From assembly GCA_913058295.1 (NCBI GenBank), contig CAJXRD010000017.1, forward strand, positions 1-51,277: 51,277 nucleotides of DNA, written 5' to 3'. This document shows, piece by piece, positions 7,984-22,831 of this stretch (position 1 is the stretch's first letter; each line of letters begins with the position of its first letter). A program made the position numbers and the translations under genes. The notes under the pieces were generated by a model. That model searched no databases, was not told the origin of the DNA, and saw nothing but the letters and a program-made list of their open reading frames with translations. This DNA comes from an uncultured Flavobacteriales bacterium. Its GTDB lineage: Bacteria; Bacteroidota; Bacteroidia; Flavobacteriales; Flavobacteriaceae.

Positions 7984-9714
7984 ATGAAAATCTTCAGATG
8001 CATCCCTTTATTACTATTTCTAATCACATTAAGCTGTTCCAAAGATGTTGAAGTCAAGGATTCAGAATTATTAAGTGCAATTATTTTAGAAATCGAAGAA
8101 AGGGAAAGTTATGATGAAGATGCATATCCTTTAGGTTTATTTTCGAAGGAATACTTTAAAAATGAAGCTGAATATGCAAAGGAGCAATTAGATAAATTAA
8201 ATAAAATAGACTCCGTTTCCTTATCTGAAACGGAGTCTATTTCTTTAGAGTTATTGAAATTTCAATTACAAGACACCATTGATTATTTTGAATTTGAAAG
8301 ATATTTAAATCCATTATTATCCGATTCTGGGTTTCATAATAATTTTTCTTTTTTGGCTCGGCCCTTTCAAAATTATGAGCAAGTAAAAGACTATTTAACA
8401 AATCTGAATGCGATCCCAGATCGGGTAAATCAGTTTTTGCCATTATTAAGAGAAGGATTGGAAAAAGGACTGTCGCAACCTAGAGTAATCTTTAATGGAT
8501 ATGAATCTAGCTATAACGATTATATCGTTGAAGATTATAAGGAAAGTTATTTTTTTAAGCCTTTTAATAAGCTTCCAAGTACCTTATCTACTTCTCAAAA
8601 AGATTCCGTTTTAGTTGCAGTTAAAGAAGCAATCACCAACAATGTAATTCCTCAATATAAAGTAGTAAAAGCTTTTTTTGAAGACGAATATTACCCAAAA
8701 ACAAGAAATAGCATTGGGATTTCAGAAACACCAAACGGGGAAGCTTATTATCAAAATAGAATAAATTACTATACTACAAGTACCCAGTATACCGCAGATG
8801 ATATTCATGCAATTGGTTTAAAAGAAGTGGCTCGAATTAAAGGGGAAATGGAAAAAATTATTTTGGAATTAAATTACCAAGGTAGCTTTTCAGATTTCTT
8901 GCAATTCCTAAGAACCGACCCTCAATTCTATGCTACCTCACCAGAACAATTATTGATGATAGCTAGAGATATGGCAAAAAGGGCTGATGAGCAGTTGCCA
9001 AGATTCTTTAAAACCCTACCTAGAAAACCCTATGGAGTTGCGGCTGTACCAGATGCAATAGCTCCAAAATATACAACAGGAAGATATGTTGGGACTGATA
9101 AAAATAGCACCGACCCAGGTTATTATTGGGTCAACACTTATGATTTACCTAGTAGGCCTCTTTATGTATTGCCTTCTTTAACGGTACACGAAGCAGTACC
9201 GGGTCATCACTTACAAGGATCATTGAATTTAGAATTAGGCGATAGTATTCCACAATTTAGAAAAGATACATACTTATCCGCTTACGGAGAAGGTTGGGGT
9301 TTGTATTGCGAATTTCTAGCGGAAGAAATGGGGATGTACACCACACCCTATGAGCAATTTGGAAAATTAACCTACGAAATGTGGCGAGCTTGTCGATTAG
9401 TAGTGGATACAGGAATTCATGCAAAAGGATGGACAAGAGATGAAGTTGTAAACTTTATGGCAGAAAACACAGCTCTTTCCATCCATGAAATTAATACGGA
9501 AACAGATAGATATATTTCTTGGCCAGGGCAAGCACTTTCCTATAAAATAGGGGAGATAAAAATTAGAGAATTACGTAAAAAAGCAGAATTGGAATTAGGA
9601 AGTTCTTTTGATATCCGTGAGTTTCATGAGGTTGTTTTAGAACAAGGTACCGTGACATTGGCTATTTTAGAAAATAGAGTCCATAATTATATTGAAGATA
9701 ATAAAAATGAGTAA
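7984..9714 (+). CDS. DUF885 family lipoprotein, metallopeptidase-like
   Basis: A 576-residue protein with a lipoprotein signal (hydrophobic segment then TLSCS, Cys at about residue 18). It is a DUF885 member: the characteristic zinc-site-like motif LTVHEAVPGHHLQ is present (around residue 404), followed by SAYGEGWGLYCEFLAEEMG and the C-terminal PGQALSYKIGEIKI. The family is thought to be metallopeptidases, with substrates mostly undefined. It lies 6 bp after the dehydrogenase and overlaps the epimerase, so it belongs to the operon. A role in trimming Pro/Hyp-containing peptides at the cell surface or periplasm fits the context but is unproven. Confidence 0.82.
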   Translation: MKIFRCIPLLLFLITLSCSKDVEVKDSELLSAIILEIEERESYDEDAYPLGLFSKEYFKNEAEYAKEQLDKLNKIDSVSLSETESISLELLKFQLQDTIDYFEFERYLNPLLSDSGFHNNFSFLARPFQNYEQVKDYLTNLNAIPDRVNQFLPLLREGLEKGLSQPRVIFNGYESSYNDYIVEDYKESYFFKPFNKLPSTLSTSQKDSVLVAVKEAITNNVIPQYKVVKAFFEDEYYPKTRNSIGISETPNGEAYYQNRINYYTTSTQYTADDIHAIGLKEVARIKGEMEKIILELNYQGSFSDFLQFLRTDPQFYATSPEQLLMIARDMAKRADEQLPRFFKTLPRKPYGVAAVPDAIAPKYTTGRYVGTDKNSTDPGYYWVNTYDLPSRPLYVLPSLTVHEAVPGHHLQGSLNLELGDSIPQFRKDTYLSAYGEGWGLYCEFLAEEMGMYTTPYEQFGKLTYEMWRACRLVVDTGIHAKGWTRDEVVNFMAENTALSIHEINTETDRYISWPGQALSYKIGEIKIRELRKKAELELGSSFDIREFHEVVLEQGTVTLAILENRVHNYIEDNKNE

Positions 9715-10717
9715 ATCCATTTATAAATGCATTGATGCGCATACTTGTGGGAACCCCGTTAGAGTTGTGACTACAGGTCGTCCAGATCTTTTGGGAGATT
9801 CAATGAGTGAGAAAAGACAACACTTTTTAAAAGAATACGATTGGATTAGAAAAGGATTGATGTTTGAACCTCGAGGTCATGATATGATGAGTGGTAGCTT
9901 CTTTTTTGAACCGCAATTCCCTGAAAATGATTTTGGAATTTTGTTTATTGAAACTTCAGGTTGTTTGCCAATGTGTGGACATGGAACCATTGGAGCAATT
10001 ACGATCGCTATCGAAGAAGAATTAATAATACCCATAACTCATGGGGAAGTTAGGATGGAAACTCCTGCAGGATTAGTAGAGATAGATTACCAACAAACCA
10101 ATGGTAAAGTAGAATGGGTGAAACTGAAAAATGTAAAATCCTATTTAGCTGCAGAAAACTTAACAGTAGAATGCTCAGAGTTAGGAGAAATCACCTTCGA
10201 CGTTTCTTATGGAGGAAATTATTATGCCATTGTAGATCCTCAGAAAAATTTTAGTGGAGTACAAGATTTTACTGCTGGTAAACTAATTCAATATTCTCAA
10301 ATCGTAAGAAAACGTATCAATGAAAAATACCCTGACATGTTTATACATCCAGAAAATGAAACCATTAGAGATGTGAGCCATATGCAATGGACAGGAGATC
10401 CAATCAATCCAAAATCTTCTGGAAGAAATGCTGTGTTTTATGGTGATAAAGCCATAGATAGAAGCCCTTGTGGCACAGGAACCTCCGCAAGAATGGCACA
10501 ATTATATGCCAAAGGAAAACTTAAAAAAGGAGAAGAGTTTATCCATGAAAGTTATATAGGTTCTACTTTTATTGGAAGAATTGAAGAGGAAACCGACTTA
10601 GATGGAGAAAAAGCGATAATTCCTAGCATACAAGGATGGGCTAAGATTTATGGGTATAATACTATTTTAATTGATGAAGAAGATGATCCTTATGCACATG
10701 GATTTCAAGTTATTTAA
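9707..10717 (+). CDS. 4-hydroxyproline 2-epimerase (proline racemase superfamily)
   Basis: Proline racemase superfamily enzyme, 336 residues from the chosen start. Both catalytic cysteines are present: C90 in LPMCGHGTIGA and C255 in DRSPCGTGTSARM. Two-cysteine members of this length in such clusters convert trans-4-hydroxy-L-proline to cis-4-hydroxy-D-proline. An in-frame TTG 15 bp upstream exists, but the ATG at 9707 is the better start; it overlaps the DUF885 stop by 8 bp. The next gene, the D-hydroxyproline oxidase, begins immediately after the stop. Proline racemase activity cannot be excluded from sequence alone, though the context favours hydroxyproline. Confidence 0.9.
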   Translation: MSKSIYKCIDAHTCGNPVRVVTTGRPDLLGDSMSEKRQHFLKEYDWIRKGLMFEPRGHDMMSGSFFFEPQFPENDFGILFIETSGCLPMCGHGTIGAITIAIEEELIIPITHGEVRMETPAGLVEIDYQQTNGKVEWVKLKNVKSYLAAENLTVECSELGEITFDVSYGGNYYAIVDPQKNFSGVQDFTAGKLIQYSQIVRKRINEKYPDMFIHPENETIRDVSHMQWTGDPINPKSSGRNAVFYGDKAIDRSPCGTGTSARMAQLYAKGKLKKGEEFIHESYIGSTFIGRIEEETDLDGEKAIIPSIQGWAKIYGYNTILIDEEDDPYAHGFQVI

Positions 10718-11965
10718 ATGAAAAAAGATGTTATCATAATTGGCGGAGGTATTATTGGACTTTGTTCTGCATATTACCTACAGAAAGAAGGATATCAAGT
10801 AACGATTATTGATAAGGGAGACTTAACCTCTGGAGCTTCTTTTGTTAATGCTGGATATATTACTCCTAGCCATATTATCCCATTAGCAGCTCCTGGTATG
10901 ATTACAAAAGGAATTAAATGGATGCTGAATCCCTCTAGTCCATTTTATGTAAAACCTCGTTTTGATAAGGATTTTTTACAATGGTCCTTAAATTTTAAAA
11001 AATCTGCCACTACTTCAAAAGTGGAAAAAGCCATTCCTATAATTAAAGATATTAATATTTTAGGAAGAGAGCTTTATAAAGAAATTAAGGCTTCTGGAGA
11101 TTTTAATTTTCATTATGATAGAAAGGGGCTTTTAATGCTTTACAAAACGGATAAAGCAGGTGAAGAAGAGTGGGAAGTAGGCCGACGAGCTATTAAAGAA
11201 GGACTAAATGTAAAAAATATTACTTCTGATGAAGTTAGAAAAATGGAACCCAATGCCAATATAGATTGCAAAGGCGCTGTATATTTTGACTCAGATGCGC
11301 ATATGACTCCCAAAGAGTTTATGACTGAAATGATATCATATCTAGTACGTAATGAAGTTAGAATTTATAAAAATGAAGCTGTTACTGACTTAAAAGTTTC
11401 AGAAAATAAAATTCAAGAAGTGATTACTTCAAAAAGAACTATGAAAGCAGATGAAGTGATTTTAGCTGCGGGTTCATGGAGCCCTTTACTAACTAAAAAG
11501 TTAGGAATTAAAATTCCAATTCAGGCAGGTAAAGGATACCGAATAAATGTAGAAAGAGACACAGGAATTTCAATTCCTGCAATATTGGTGGAAGCAAAAG
11601 TTGCAGTAACTCCTATGAATGGATTTACACGCTTTGCAGGAACTATGGAAATAGCTGGAATTAACAATACCATCAATCCAGTTAGAGTAAACGCAATTAG
11701 TAAAGCTGCTTCCGATTATTATAAAGATGTTGAAATAAATTCCAAAGAAATTGAAGATGCAGCTTGTGGTTTACGTCCTTGTACACCTGATGGATTGCCT
11801 TATATTGGTAGAGTTAATAAATATAAAAACCTTACGATTGCTACAGGACATGCGATGATGGGTTGGAGTTGTGGACCATCAACTGGTAAATTGGTTACTG
11901 AAATTATTTCAGATAAGAAAACTTCCTTAAATTTAGATCCTTTTCATCCTGATAGAACTTTTTAA
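10718..11965 (+). CDS. FAD-dependent D-amino acid oxidase/dehydrogenase, probable cis-4-hydroxy-D-proline oxidase
   Basis: A 415-residue flavoprotein of the DAO/DadA type. The N-terminal Rossmann motif VIIIGGGIIGLCSAYYL (residues 5-21) binds FAD, and the C-terminal CGLRPCTPDGLPYIGR and GHAMMGWSCGP are typical of this family. It would oxidise cis-4-hydroxy-D-proline to delta1-pyrroline-4-hydroxy-2-carboxylate, the substrate of the DapA-family deaminase in the same operon. No signal peptide is visible; as a dehydrogenase it may sit at the inner face of the membrane and pass electrons to quinone. Start is directly after the epimerase stop; aminopeptidase P follows after 1 bp. Confidence 0.88.
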   Translation: MKKDVIIIGGGIIGLCSAYYLQKEGYQVTIIDKGDLTSGASFVNAGYITPSHIIPLAAPGMITKGIKWMLNPSSPFYVKPRFDKDFLQWSLNFKKSATTSKVEKAIPIIKDINILGRELYKEIKASGDFNFHYDRKGLLMLYKTDKAGEEEWEVGRRAIKEGLNVKNITSDEVRKMEPNANIDCKGAVYFDSDAHMTPKEFMTEMISYLVRNEVRIYKNEAVTDLKVSENKIQEVITSKRTMKADEVILAAGSWSPLLTKKLGIKIPIQAGKGYRINVERDTGISIPAILVEAKVAVTPMNGFTRFAGTMEIAGINNTINPVRVNAISKAASDYYKDVEINSKEIEDAACGLRPCTPDGLPYIGRVNKYKNLTIATGHAMMGWSCGPSTGKLVTEIISDKKTSLNLDPFHPDRTF

Positions 11966-11966
11966 T

Positions 11967-13262
11967 ATGCGTTATACCACAATTCCAAATTCCTTATTTG
12001 TAAAAAATAGAAAGAATTTTATTTCTGAAATGAAAGAAAATGCGATTGCTATTTTAACTTCTAATGATGTAAAACATAACAATGCAGACGATGTGATGGG
12101 TTTTACACAAAACAATGATTTGTTTTATCTCTCCGGAATTGATCAAGAAGAAACGATTTTAGTATTGTATCCTGATGCTTATAAAGAAGAAAATCGAGAA
12201 ATATTATTCATTAAAGAAACGAATGAAAACATTAAAATTTGGGATGGGGAAAAACTAACCAAAGAACAAGCTTCACAAATTTCGGGAGTAAAACGTGTAG
12301 AATGGATTCAGGATTTTGAAATGACTTTACAATACATGGCATTTGAAGCGGAAGGTTTTTATTTAGGCCATAATGAGCATTTAAAAAGAGTTACAAAAGA
12401 TCAGGAAACTCAGCAAGATCGAATGATAAAATGGTGTAAAGAAAAATATCCTTTGCACGAATATGATAGAGTTGCTAAGATCACTAGAAATCTAAGACCT
12501 ATTAAATCGGATGATGAGATCGAACTGATGCAGAAAGCTGTAAACATAAGTGTAGAAGGCTTTCATAGGGCTCTTAAAGCTGCAAAACCCAATGTGAAGG
12601 AATATGAAATTGAAGCAGAATTAATCTATACCTTAACAAAAAATGGAGCTACAAGACATGCCTTTAAACCTATAGTTGCTTCTGGGAAAAATGCTTGTGC
12701 TTTGCATTATAATACCAACGATGGAATCTGTAAGGATGGCGATATGATTCTTCTCGATTTTGGAGTTTGTTATGCTAATTATAATAGTGATACCACCCGT
12801 TGTTTCCCTGTAAATGGGAAATTTACCGAACGACAAAAAGAAGTCTATACTTCTGTTTTACATTGTTTGAAGGAAGGGGCTAAATTATTAAAACCTGGAG
12901 TCATTTCTTCGGAATATGAAACTCAAATGGCATTATTAATTGAAACTGAATTGATAAAATTAGGATTGTTAAATGCAGATGAGGTTGTAAAACAAGATCC
13001 TAAGAAGCCTTTGTATAAAAAATATTTTATGCACGGTACCGCCCATCACATTGGTTTAGACGTTCATGATGTAGGTTTGTATTCTCGACCTTTTGAAGCA
13101 GGAATGACACTAACCTGCGAACCGGGAATTTACATCCAAGAAGAAGGGATAGGTTGTCGTTTAGAAAATGATTACCTACTTACAAAAGATGGAAATATCA
13201 ACTTAACAGAGGCAATGCCTATTGAAATTGAAGATATTGAAGCTCTTATGAAAAAAGGTTAA
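11967..13262 (+). CDS. Aminopeptidase P family (Xaa-Pro aminopeptidase)
   Basis: A 431-residue M24B metallopeptidase. The N-terminal creatinase-like domain (residues about 1-160) includes NNDLFYLSGI. The pita-bread domain has all expected metal ligands: D264 and D275 (LLDFGVCYANYNSDTTR), H360 (HGTAHHIGLDVHD), E385 (CEPGIYI) and E400 (GCRLEND). It removes an N-terminal residue before Pro, and some members also accept hydroxyproline. As the last gene of the hydroxyproline operon it probably releases Pro/Hyp from collagen-type peptides in the cytoplasm. Its stop lies 1 bp from the stop of the converging operon. Confidence 0.9.
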   Translation: MRYTTIPNSLFVKNRKNFISEMKENAIAILTSNDVKHNNADDVMGFTQNNDLFYLSGIDQEETILVLYPDAYKEENREILFIKETNENIKIWDGEKLTKEQASQISGVKRVEWIQDFEMTLQYMAFEAEGFYLGHNEHLKRVTKDQETQQDRMIKWCKEKYPLHEYDRVAKITRNLRPIKSDDEIELMQKAVNISVEGFHRALKAAKPNVKEYEIEAELIYTLTKNGATRHAFKPIVASGKNACALHYNTNDGICKDGDMILLDFGVCYANYNSDTTRCFPVNGKFTERQKEVYTSVLHCLKEGAKLLKPGVISSEYETQMALLIETELIKLGLLNADEVVKQDPKKPLYKKYFMHGTAHHIGLDVHDVGLYSRPFEAGMTLTCEPGIYIQEEGIGCRLENDYLLTKDGNINLTEAMPIEIEDIEALMKKG

Positions 13263-13277
13263 TTTATTTTTTTAACC
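13251..13277 (-). terminator. Terminator of the minus operon, overlapping the end of the plus operon
   Basis: On the minus strand GGTTAA, a 9-base loop and TTAACC are followed by six T. The stem is only 6 bp and AT-rich, so this is a moderate call. The hairpin covers both stop codons of the converging operons, which are separated by a single base. Confidence 0.45.
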
Positions 13278-14601
13278 AACCATCAATTATCGAATACATC
13301 TCTTTTTGTTCCTCATCATTAAAAGTCTTAATTCGTGTGGTGTGACTTCCTTTCGACTTTACAAATTTGTACATTTCTCGTTCATCAGCAGTTTCACTTA
13401 AATCGACAGCGGTAGCACTCCAAGCATCGTATTCTCCATAAATAAACATTATTTTTTCTGCGGAATTATCTAAATAGGATTTAATCTCTTGCATAGGTTT
13501 TAGATCGTATTCTTTTGTGATTCCTTCTGGGAATGCCCATTCAAATTTATAAACTTCTTCCGTGTTTAGGTATTGTTTAAAAGGTGCAGTCTCATATCCA
13601 TAAATTCCTTGCTGGGTTAAAGCTGCCCAAAAATAGGGTTGTAAGTCATCCACAGATTTAGCTTCAAAAAAGCCATAACCTACTACGGTTATAAGGTGAT
13701 TGTAGATTTCTTGGGGTGTAGCATTTTTACTTGGAATATCTTCTGTTTTATTACCCCATTGCCAAAAAGCAAAAGAATATTCTAAGATAGTATAATCAAT
13801 GGCTTTTTCTTCTCCAAACTCCCAAGACATATGATGCTCCTTTGCGGTGTCTTTTAATATTTCTAATAGGCTTACTCTGTTTTCAAAACATAAATTCTGA
13901 AATTGTTTTATTTCCTCACGTTCTTCTGGAGTCCCTACATTTTCTAAAAATTCATACACTCTAGGGTCTTCTCTTTGGTAGTTTAATGGACCTACATAGC
14001 ATACAGAGGCATCTACATTATCTGGAAAGAAATTACGATGTGCTATAGTGGTTTGACATCCTTTAGAAATTCCAGTAGTGATAAATTTAGAATTTGGATA
14101 TATCGCATTTCGAATTGCATCTATGATAATTGTTTGATCTTTTGCTGCATTTTCAATCGTTAATGTATTCCAATCAATCTCTTCAGGTTTAGAATTATTG
14201 AAATAACGGTGTTCTATAGTAAGCTGATTCGCTTCATAGTAATTGGCAAGCTCTCCGGCTTTTTCAGAATAAATACCATAGCCTTGTAATTCAACAAAAA
14301 CTGGCTTTTCAGAATTTTCATAGCCTAAGAAAACACGTTGTTTGAAAGTACCTTTGCTTAGATCTTCATGGTCTATAGGTTGCTCAAACCAAATCTCATA
14401 ATTGTTGTCGAAATGACTCACTGAAGCTCTTTTTTCGATGCTGATTACAGCTTCCATTGAAGCTAATTTTTCAAAAATAGAGGTGTCGGTTTCAATTGAA
14501 ACAGAAGTGCTTGCTTTAGCAGTAATTGCTTTTTGTGCAGTACTAATGTTTATTGAGAATACAATAGCAATAAATAGACAGATGGAAGTTATTTGTTTCA
14601 T
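13264..14601 (-). CDS. Secreted S37-type serine peptidase (prolyl tripeptidyl aminopeptidase-like)
   Basis: A 445-residue protein with a signal peptide (residues 1-22, ending ISTAQ). It resembles PS-10 peptidase, family S37: EIWFEQPIDHED, the core LTIEHRYFN, and a nucleophile elbow with S179 in TTGISKGCQTT. An Asp in YGEYDAWSA and a His near SKGSHTTRI would complete an alpha/beta-hydrolase triad. From memory, characterised relatives in Streptomyces include prolyl tri/tetrapeptidyl aminopeptidases. Such an activity would fit Gly-X-Pro/Hyp triplets of collagen, but specificity here is inference. It is the last gene of the minus operon, 29 bp after the DUF4440 gene. Confidence 0.75.
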   Translation of the reverse strand: MKQITSICLFIAIVFSINISTAQKAITAKASTSVSIETDTSIFEKLASMEAVISIEKRASVSHFDNNYEIWFEQPIDHEDLSKGTFKQRVFLGYENSEKPVFVELQGYGIYSEKAGELANYYEANQLTIEHRYFNNSKPEEIDWNTLTIENAAKDQTIIIDAIRNAIYPNSKFITTGISKGCQTTIAHRNFFPDNVDASVCYVGPLNYQREDPRVYEFLENVGTPEEREEIKQFQNLCFENRVSLLEILKDTAKEHHMSWEFGEEKAIDYTILEYSFAFWQWGNKTEDIPSKNATPQEIYNHLITVVGYGFFEAKSVDDLQPYFWAALTQQGIYGYETAPFKQYLNTEEVYKFEWAFPEGITKEYDLKPMQEIKSYLDNSAEKIMFIYGEYDAWSATAVDLSETADEREMYKFVKSKGSHTTRIKTFNDEEQKEMYSIIDGWLKK

Positions 14602-14630
14602 AAATTTTATTTTCTAATATTTTTAATAGC

Positions 14631-15062
14631 TTAACAAGACATGTCCGCGACGATTTTCCATTCGCCATCTATTTTCTTGAAGATGATTATAAAGACACCA
14701 TCAGCGTCGCCAACACTTCTTTTTAGATGGTATTCCCCCATCACCCAATAACTTCCTACCTCAATTTTTGAAATGTCACTTATTGTAAAGTTTAATGTTC
14801 CAGAATGCTCTTTTGTTGGATAACCTTTTTTATAATTGTCCAATGTTTGTTGCCAACCTTTGGTTAGTCCACTACTTCCATAAAACTTTAGAGAATCACT
14901 TTTCCAATAGCCTTGCATAAATCCTTCTAAGTCATTATTAGACCAAGCTTTTTCTTGCAAGTTCATTACGGATAATATGGCTGCTTTATCTTCTTTTTCT
15001 GAAGTCTGAGAGTTTCCTATTGCAAAGGAAAGTAAACAAAGTACAAATATGATTTTTTTCAT
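14631..15062 (-). CDS. Secreted DUF4440/SnoaL-like protein
   Basis: A 143-residue protein with a signal peptide (residues 1-18, ending AIGNSQT) and a small NTF2-like fold of the DUF4440/SnoaL type: AAILSVMNLQEKAWSNNDLEGFM, GWQQTLDNYKK, and the final strand GVFIIIFKKIDGEWKIVAD. Such proteins often bind small ligands or act as minor isomerases or hydrolases; no catalytic residue can be named. It sits between the sodium symporter and the S37 peptidase in the minus operon, which makes a link to collagen-derived compounds possible but unproven. Confidence 0.72.
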   Translation of the reverse strand: MKKIIFVLCLLSFAIGNSQTSEKEDKAAILSVMNLQEKAWSNNDLEGFMQGYWKSDSLKFYGSSGLTKGWQQTLDNYKKGYPTKEHSGTLNFTISDISKIEVGSYWVMGEYHLKRSVGDADGVFIIIFKKIDGEWKIVADMSC

Positions 15063-15092
15063 GAATTACAATTTTGATAAATATAATAGTTC

Positions 15093-16679
15093 TTAAGCAA
15101 AGTAAATATAGATTGCTAATACAATTAAACAGATGGCAATTCCAACACTCTTTAAATGTTTCCAAGGTGTAATATCAACTTGTTCGGTATATGTAAGTGA
15201 AAAAGCTTCTTTTCGGGGATAAAACTTCCCGATAAGTAGCATAATTAATACATTCACTACAAATAATATAGCCATCACATGTAAAAAATGAGGGTAGTTT
15301 TCTTCACCAATAACAAATGGTTTTAAAACAAATTGACTAATACTATACAATACTGCACCTGAAACAATAGCAATCTTAGCTGCAATTGCAGGGACATATT
15401 TTGTTAAGTATCCCACAATTATAATCGTTAAAATAGGAATACTATAACAGCCATTTACTTCTTGTAAATAACCAAATAAACCATCTGGAGCTTTTGCGAT
15501 TAAAGGAGCGATACACATAGATATTATCGCAAGGATAATTCCGAAACGTTTTCCTGTGTTCACGGTTTCCTTTTCAGTGGCATCGGTTTTAAAATGACTT
15601 TTATAAATATCCACACCAAATAAGGTAACCGAACTATTTAATGCAGAGTTAAAGGAACTTAAAATTGCACCAAATAATACCGCTGCAAAAAAACCAACCA
15701 AAGCCGTAGGCAATACTTTTGAAACTAACATTGGATAAGCTTCATCTGGATTTTCAATTTCACTTCCAAACATATGGAAGGCGATCACACCAGGTAGCAC
15801 TACAATTAAAGGTCCTAATATTTTAATAAAAGAGGCTAATAATAATCCTTTTTGCCCTTCTTTTAAATTTTTTGCTCCTAAAGCACGCTGAATAATTGCT
15901 TGATTGGTTCCCCAATAAAACAATTGTACCAACATCATTCCTGTAAAAATCGTTGCAAATGGGATGGACGATTCTGGACCTCCCATCGATTTAAATTTTT
16001 CAGGATTACTGGTAATAAGTGTAGAAATTCCATCCGTAATACTTCCATCTCCAATAGCCATTAATCCAAAAACTGGAATTAACATTCCACCAATTAACAA
16101 ACCAACTGCATTAATTGTATCTGAAACAGCAACAGCTTTTAATCCTCCTAAAATGGCATATAAAGAACCAATAATTCCTATAGACCAAACGGTAATCCAT
16201 AAAGCAGTTGTTTTTGAAACTCCTAATAATGTAGGAATGTCGAACATATTACTAATTGCCAATGCTCCAGAATACAGTACAATGGGTAATAATACAATTG
16301 CATAACCACTTAAAAATAAAGCCGAAGTAATAGATTTTGTGGTTTTGTCGTAACGATTTTCTAAAAATTGAGGGACTGTTGTAATTCCTCCTTTTAAATA
16401 ACGTGGCAATAAAAATACTGCGGTAACTACCATAGCTATAGCAGCTAGGGTTTCCCATGCCATTACTAAAATTCCATCTTTAAAAGCGGCACCGTTTAGT
16501 CCTACGATTTGTTCCGTAGAAAGGTTGGTTAATAATAAGGATCCGGCAATCACGACTCCTGTTAAGCTTCTGCCGCCTAAAAAGTAACCATCTGCAGAAG
16601 CCTCATTTGTTTTTCTACTTTTATAATACGAAATGATTCCTACGAGTAATGTAAATCCAATAAATGTTAATATTTGCAT
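15093..16679 (-). CDS. Sodium/solute symporter, SGLT-like (SLC5 family)
   Basis: A 528-residue integral membrane protein with about 14 hydrophobic segments, of the SSS/SLC5 family. It resembles the Vibrio sodium/galactose transporter vSGLT: LSTEQIVGLNG (Q57), AWETLAA (E76), FYWGTNQAIIQRALGAKNLKEGQKG, IKILGPLIVVLPG and the SSFNSALNSSVTLFGVDIYK helix with its Na+-site serines. In vSGLT the residues matching Q57 and E76 contact galactose. The gene is 3 bp downstream of the GH2 beta-galactosidase, so hexose uptake (galactose, glucose) is the best guess. A hydroxy amino acid substrate cannot be excluded. Confidence 0.85.
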   Translation of the reverse strand: MQILTFIGFTLLVGIISYYKSRKTNEASADGYFLGGRSLTGVVIAGSLLLTNLSTEQIVGLNGAAFKDGILVMAWETLAAIAMVVTAVFLLPRYLKGGITTVPQFLENRYDKTTKSITSALFLSGYAIVLLPIVLYSGALAISNMFDIPTLLGVSKTTALWITVWSIGIIGSLYAILGGLKAVAVSDTINAVGLLIGGMLIPVFGLMAIGDGSITDGISTLITSNPEKFKSMGGPESSIPFATIFTGMMLVQLFYWGTNQAIIQRALGAKNLKEGQKGLLLASFIKILGPLIVVLPGVIAFHMFGSEIENPDEAYPMLVSKVLPTALVGFFAAVLFGAILSSFNSALNSSVTLFGVDIYKSHFKTDATEKETVNTGKRFGIILAIISMCIAPLIAKAPDGLFGYLQEVNGCYSIPILTIIIVGYLTKYVPAIAAKIAIVSGAVLYSISQFVLKPFVIGEENYPHFLHVMAILFVVNVLIMLLIGKFYPRKEAFSLTYTEQVDITPWKHLKSVGIAICLIVLAIYIYFA

Positions 16680-16682
16680 AGC

Positions 16683-22831
<6,149 letters not shown>

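Noticed and set aside
15964-16305. A 113-codon open frame antisense to the sodium symporter
   Set aside because: Hydrophobic shadow of membrane helices; no start context and no similarity pattern.
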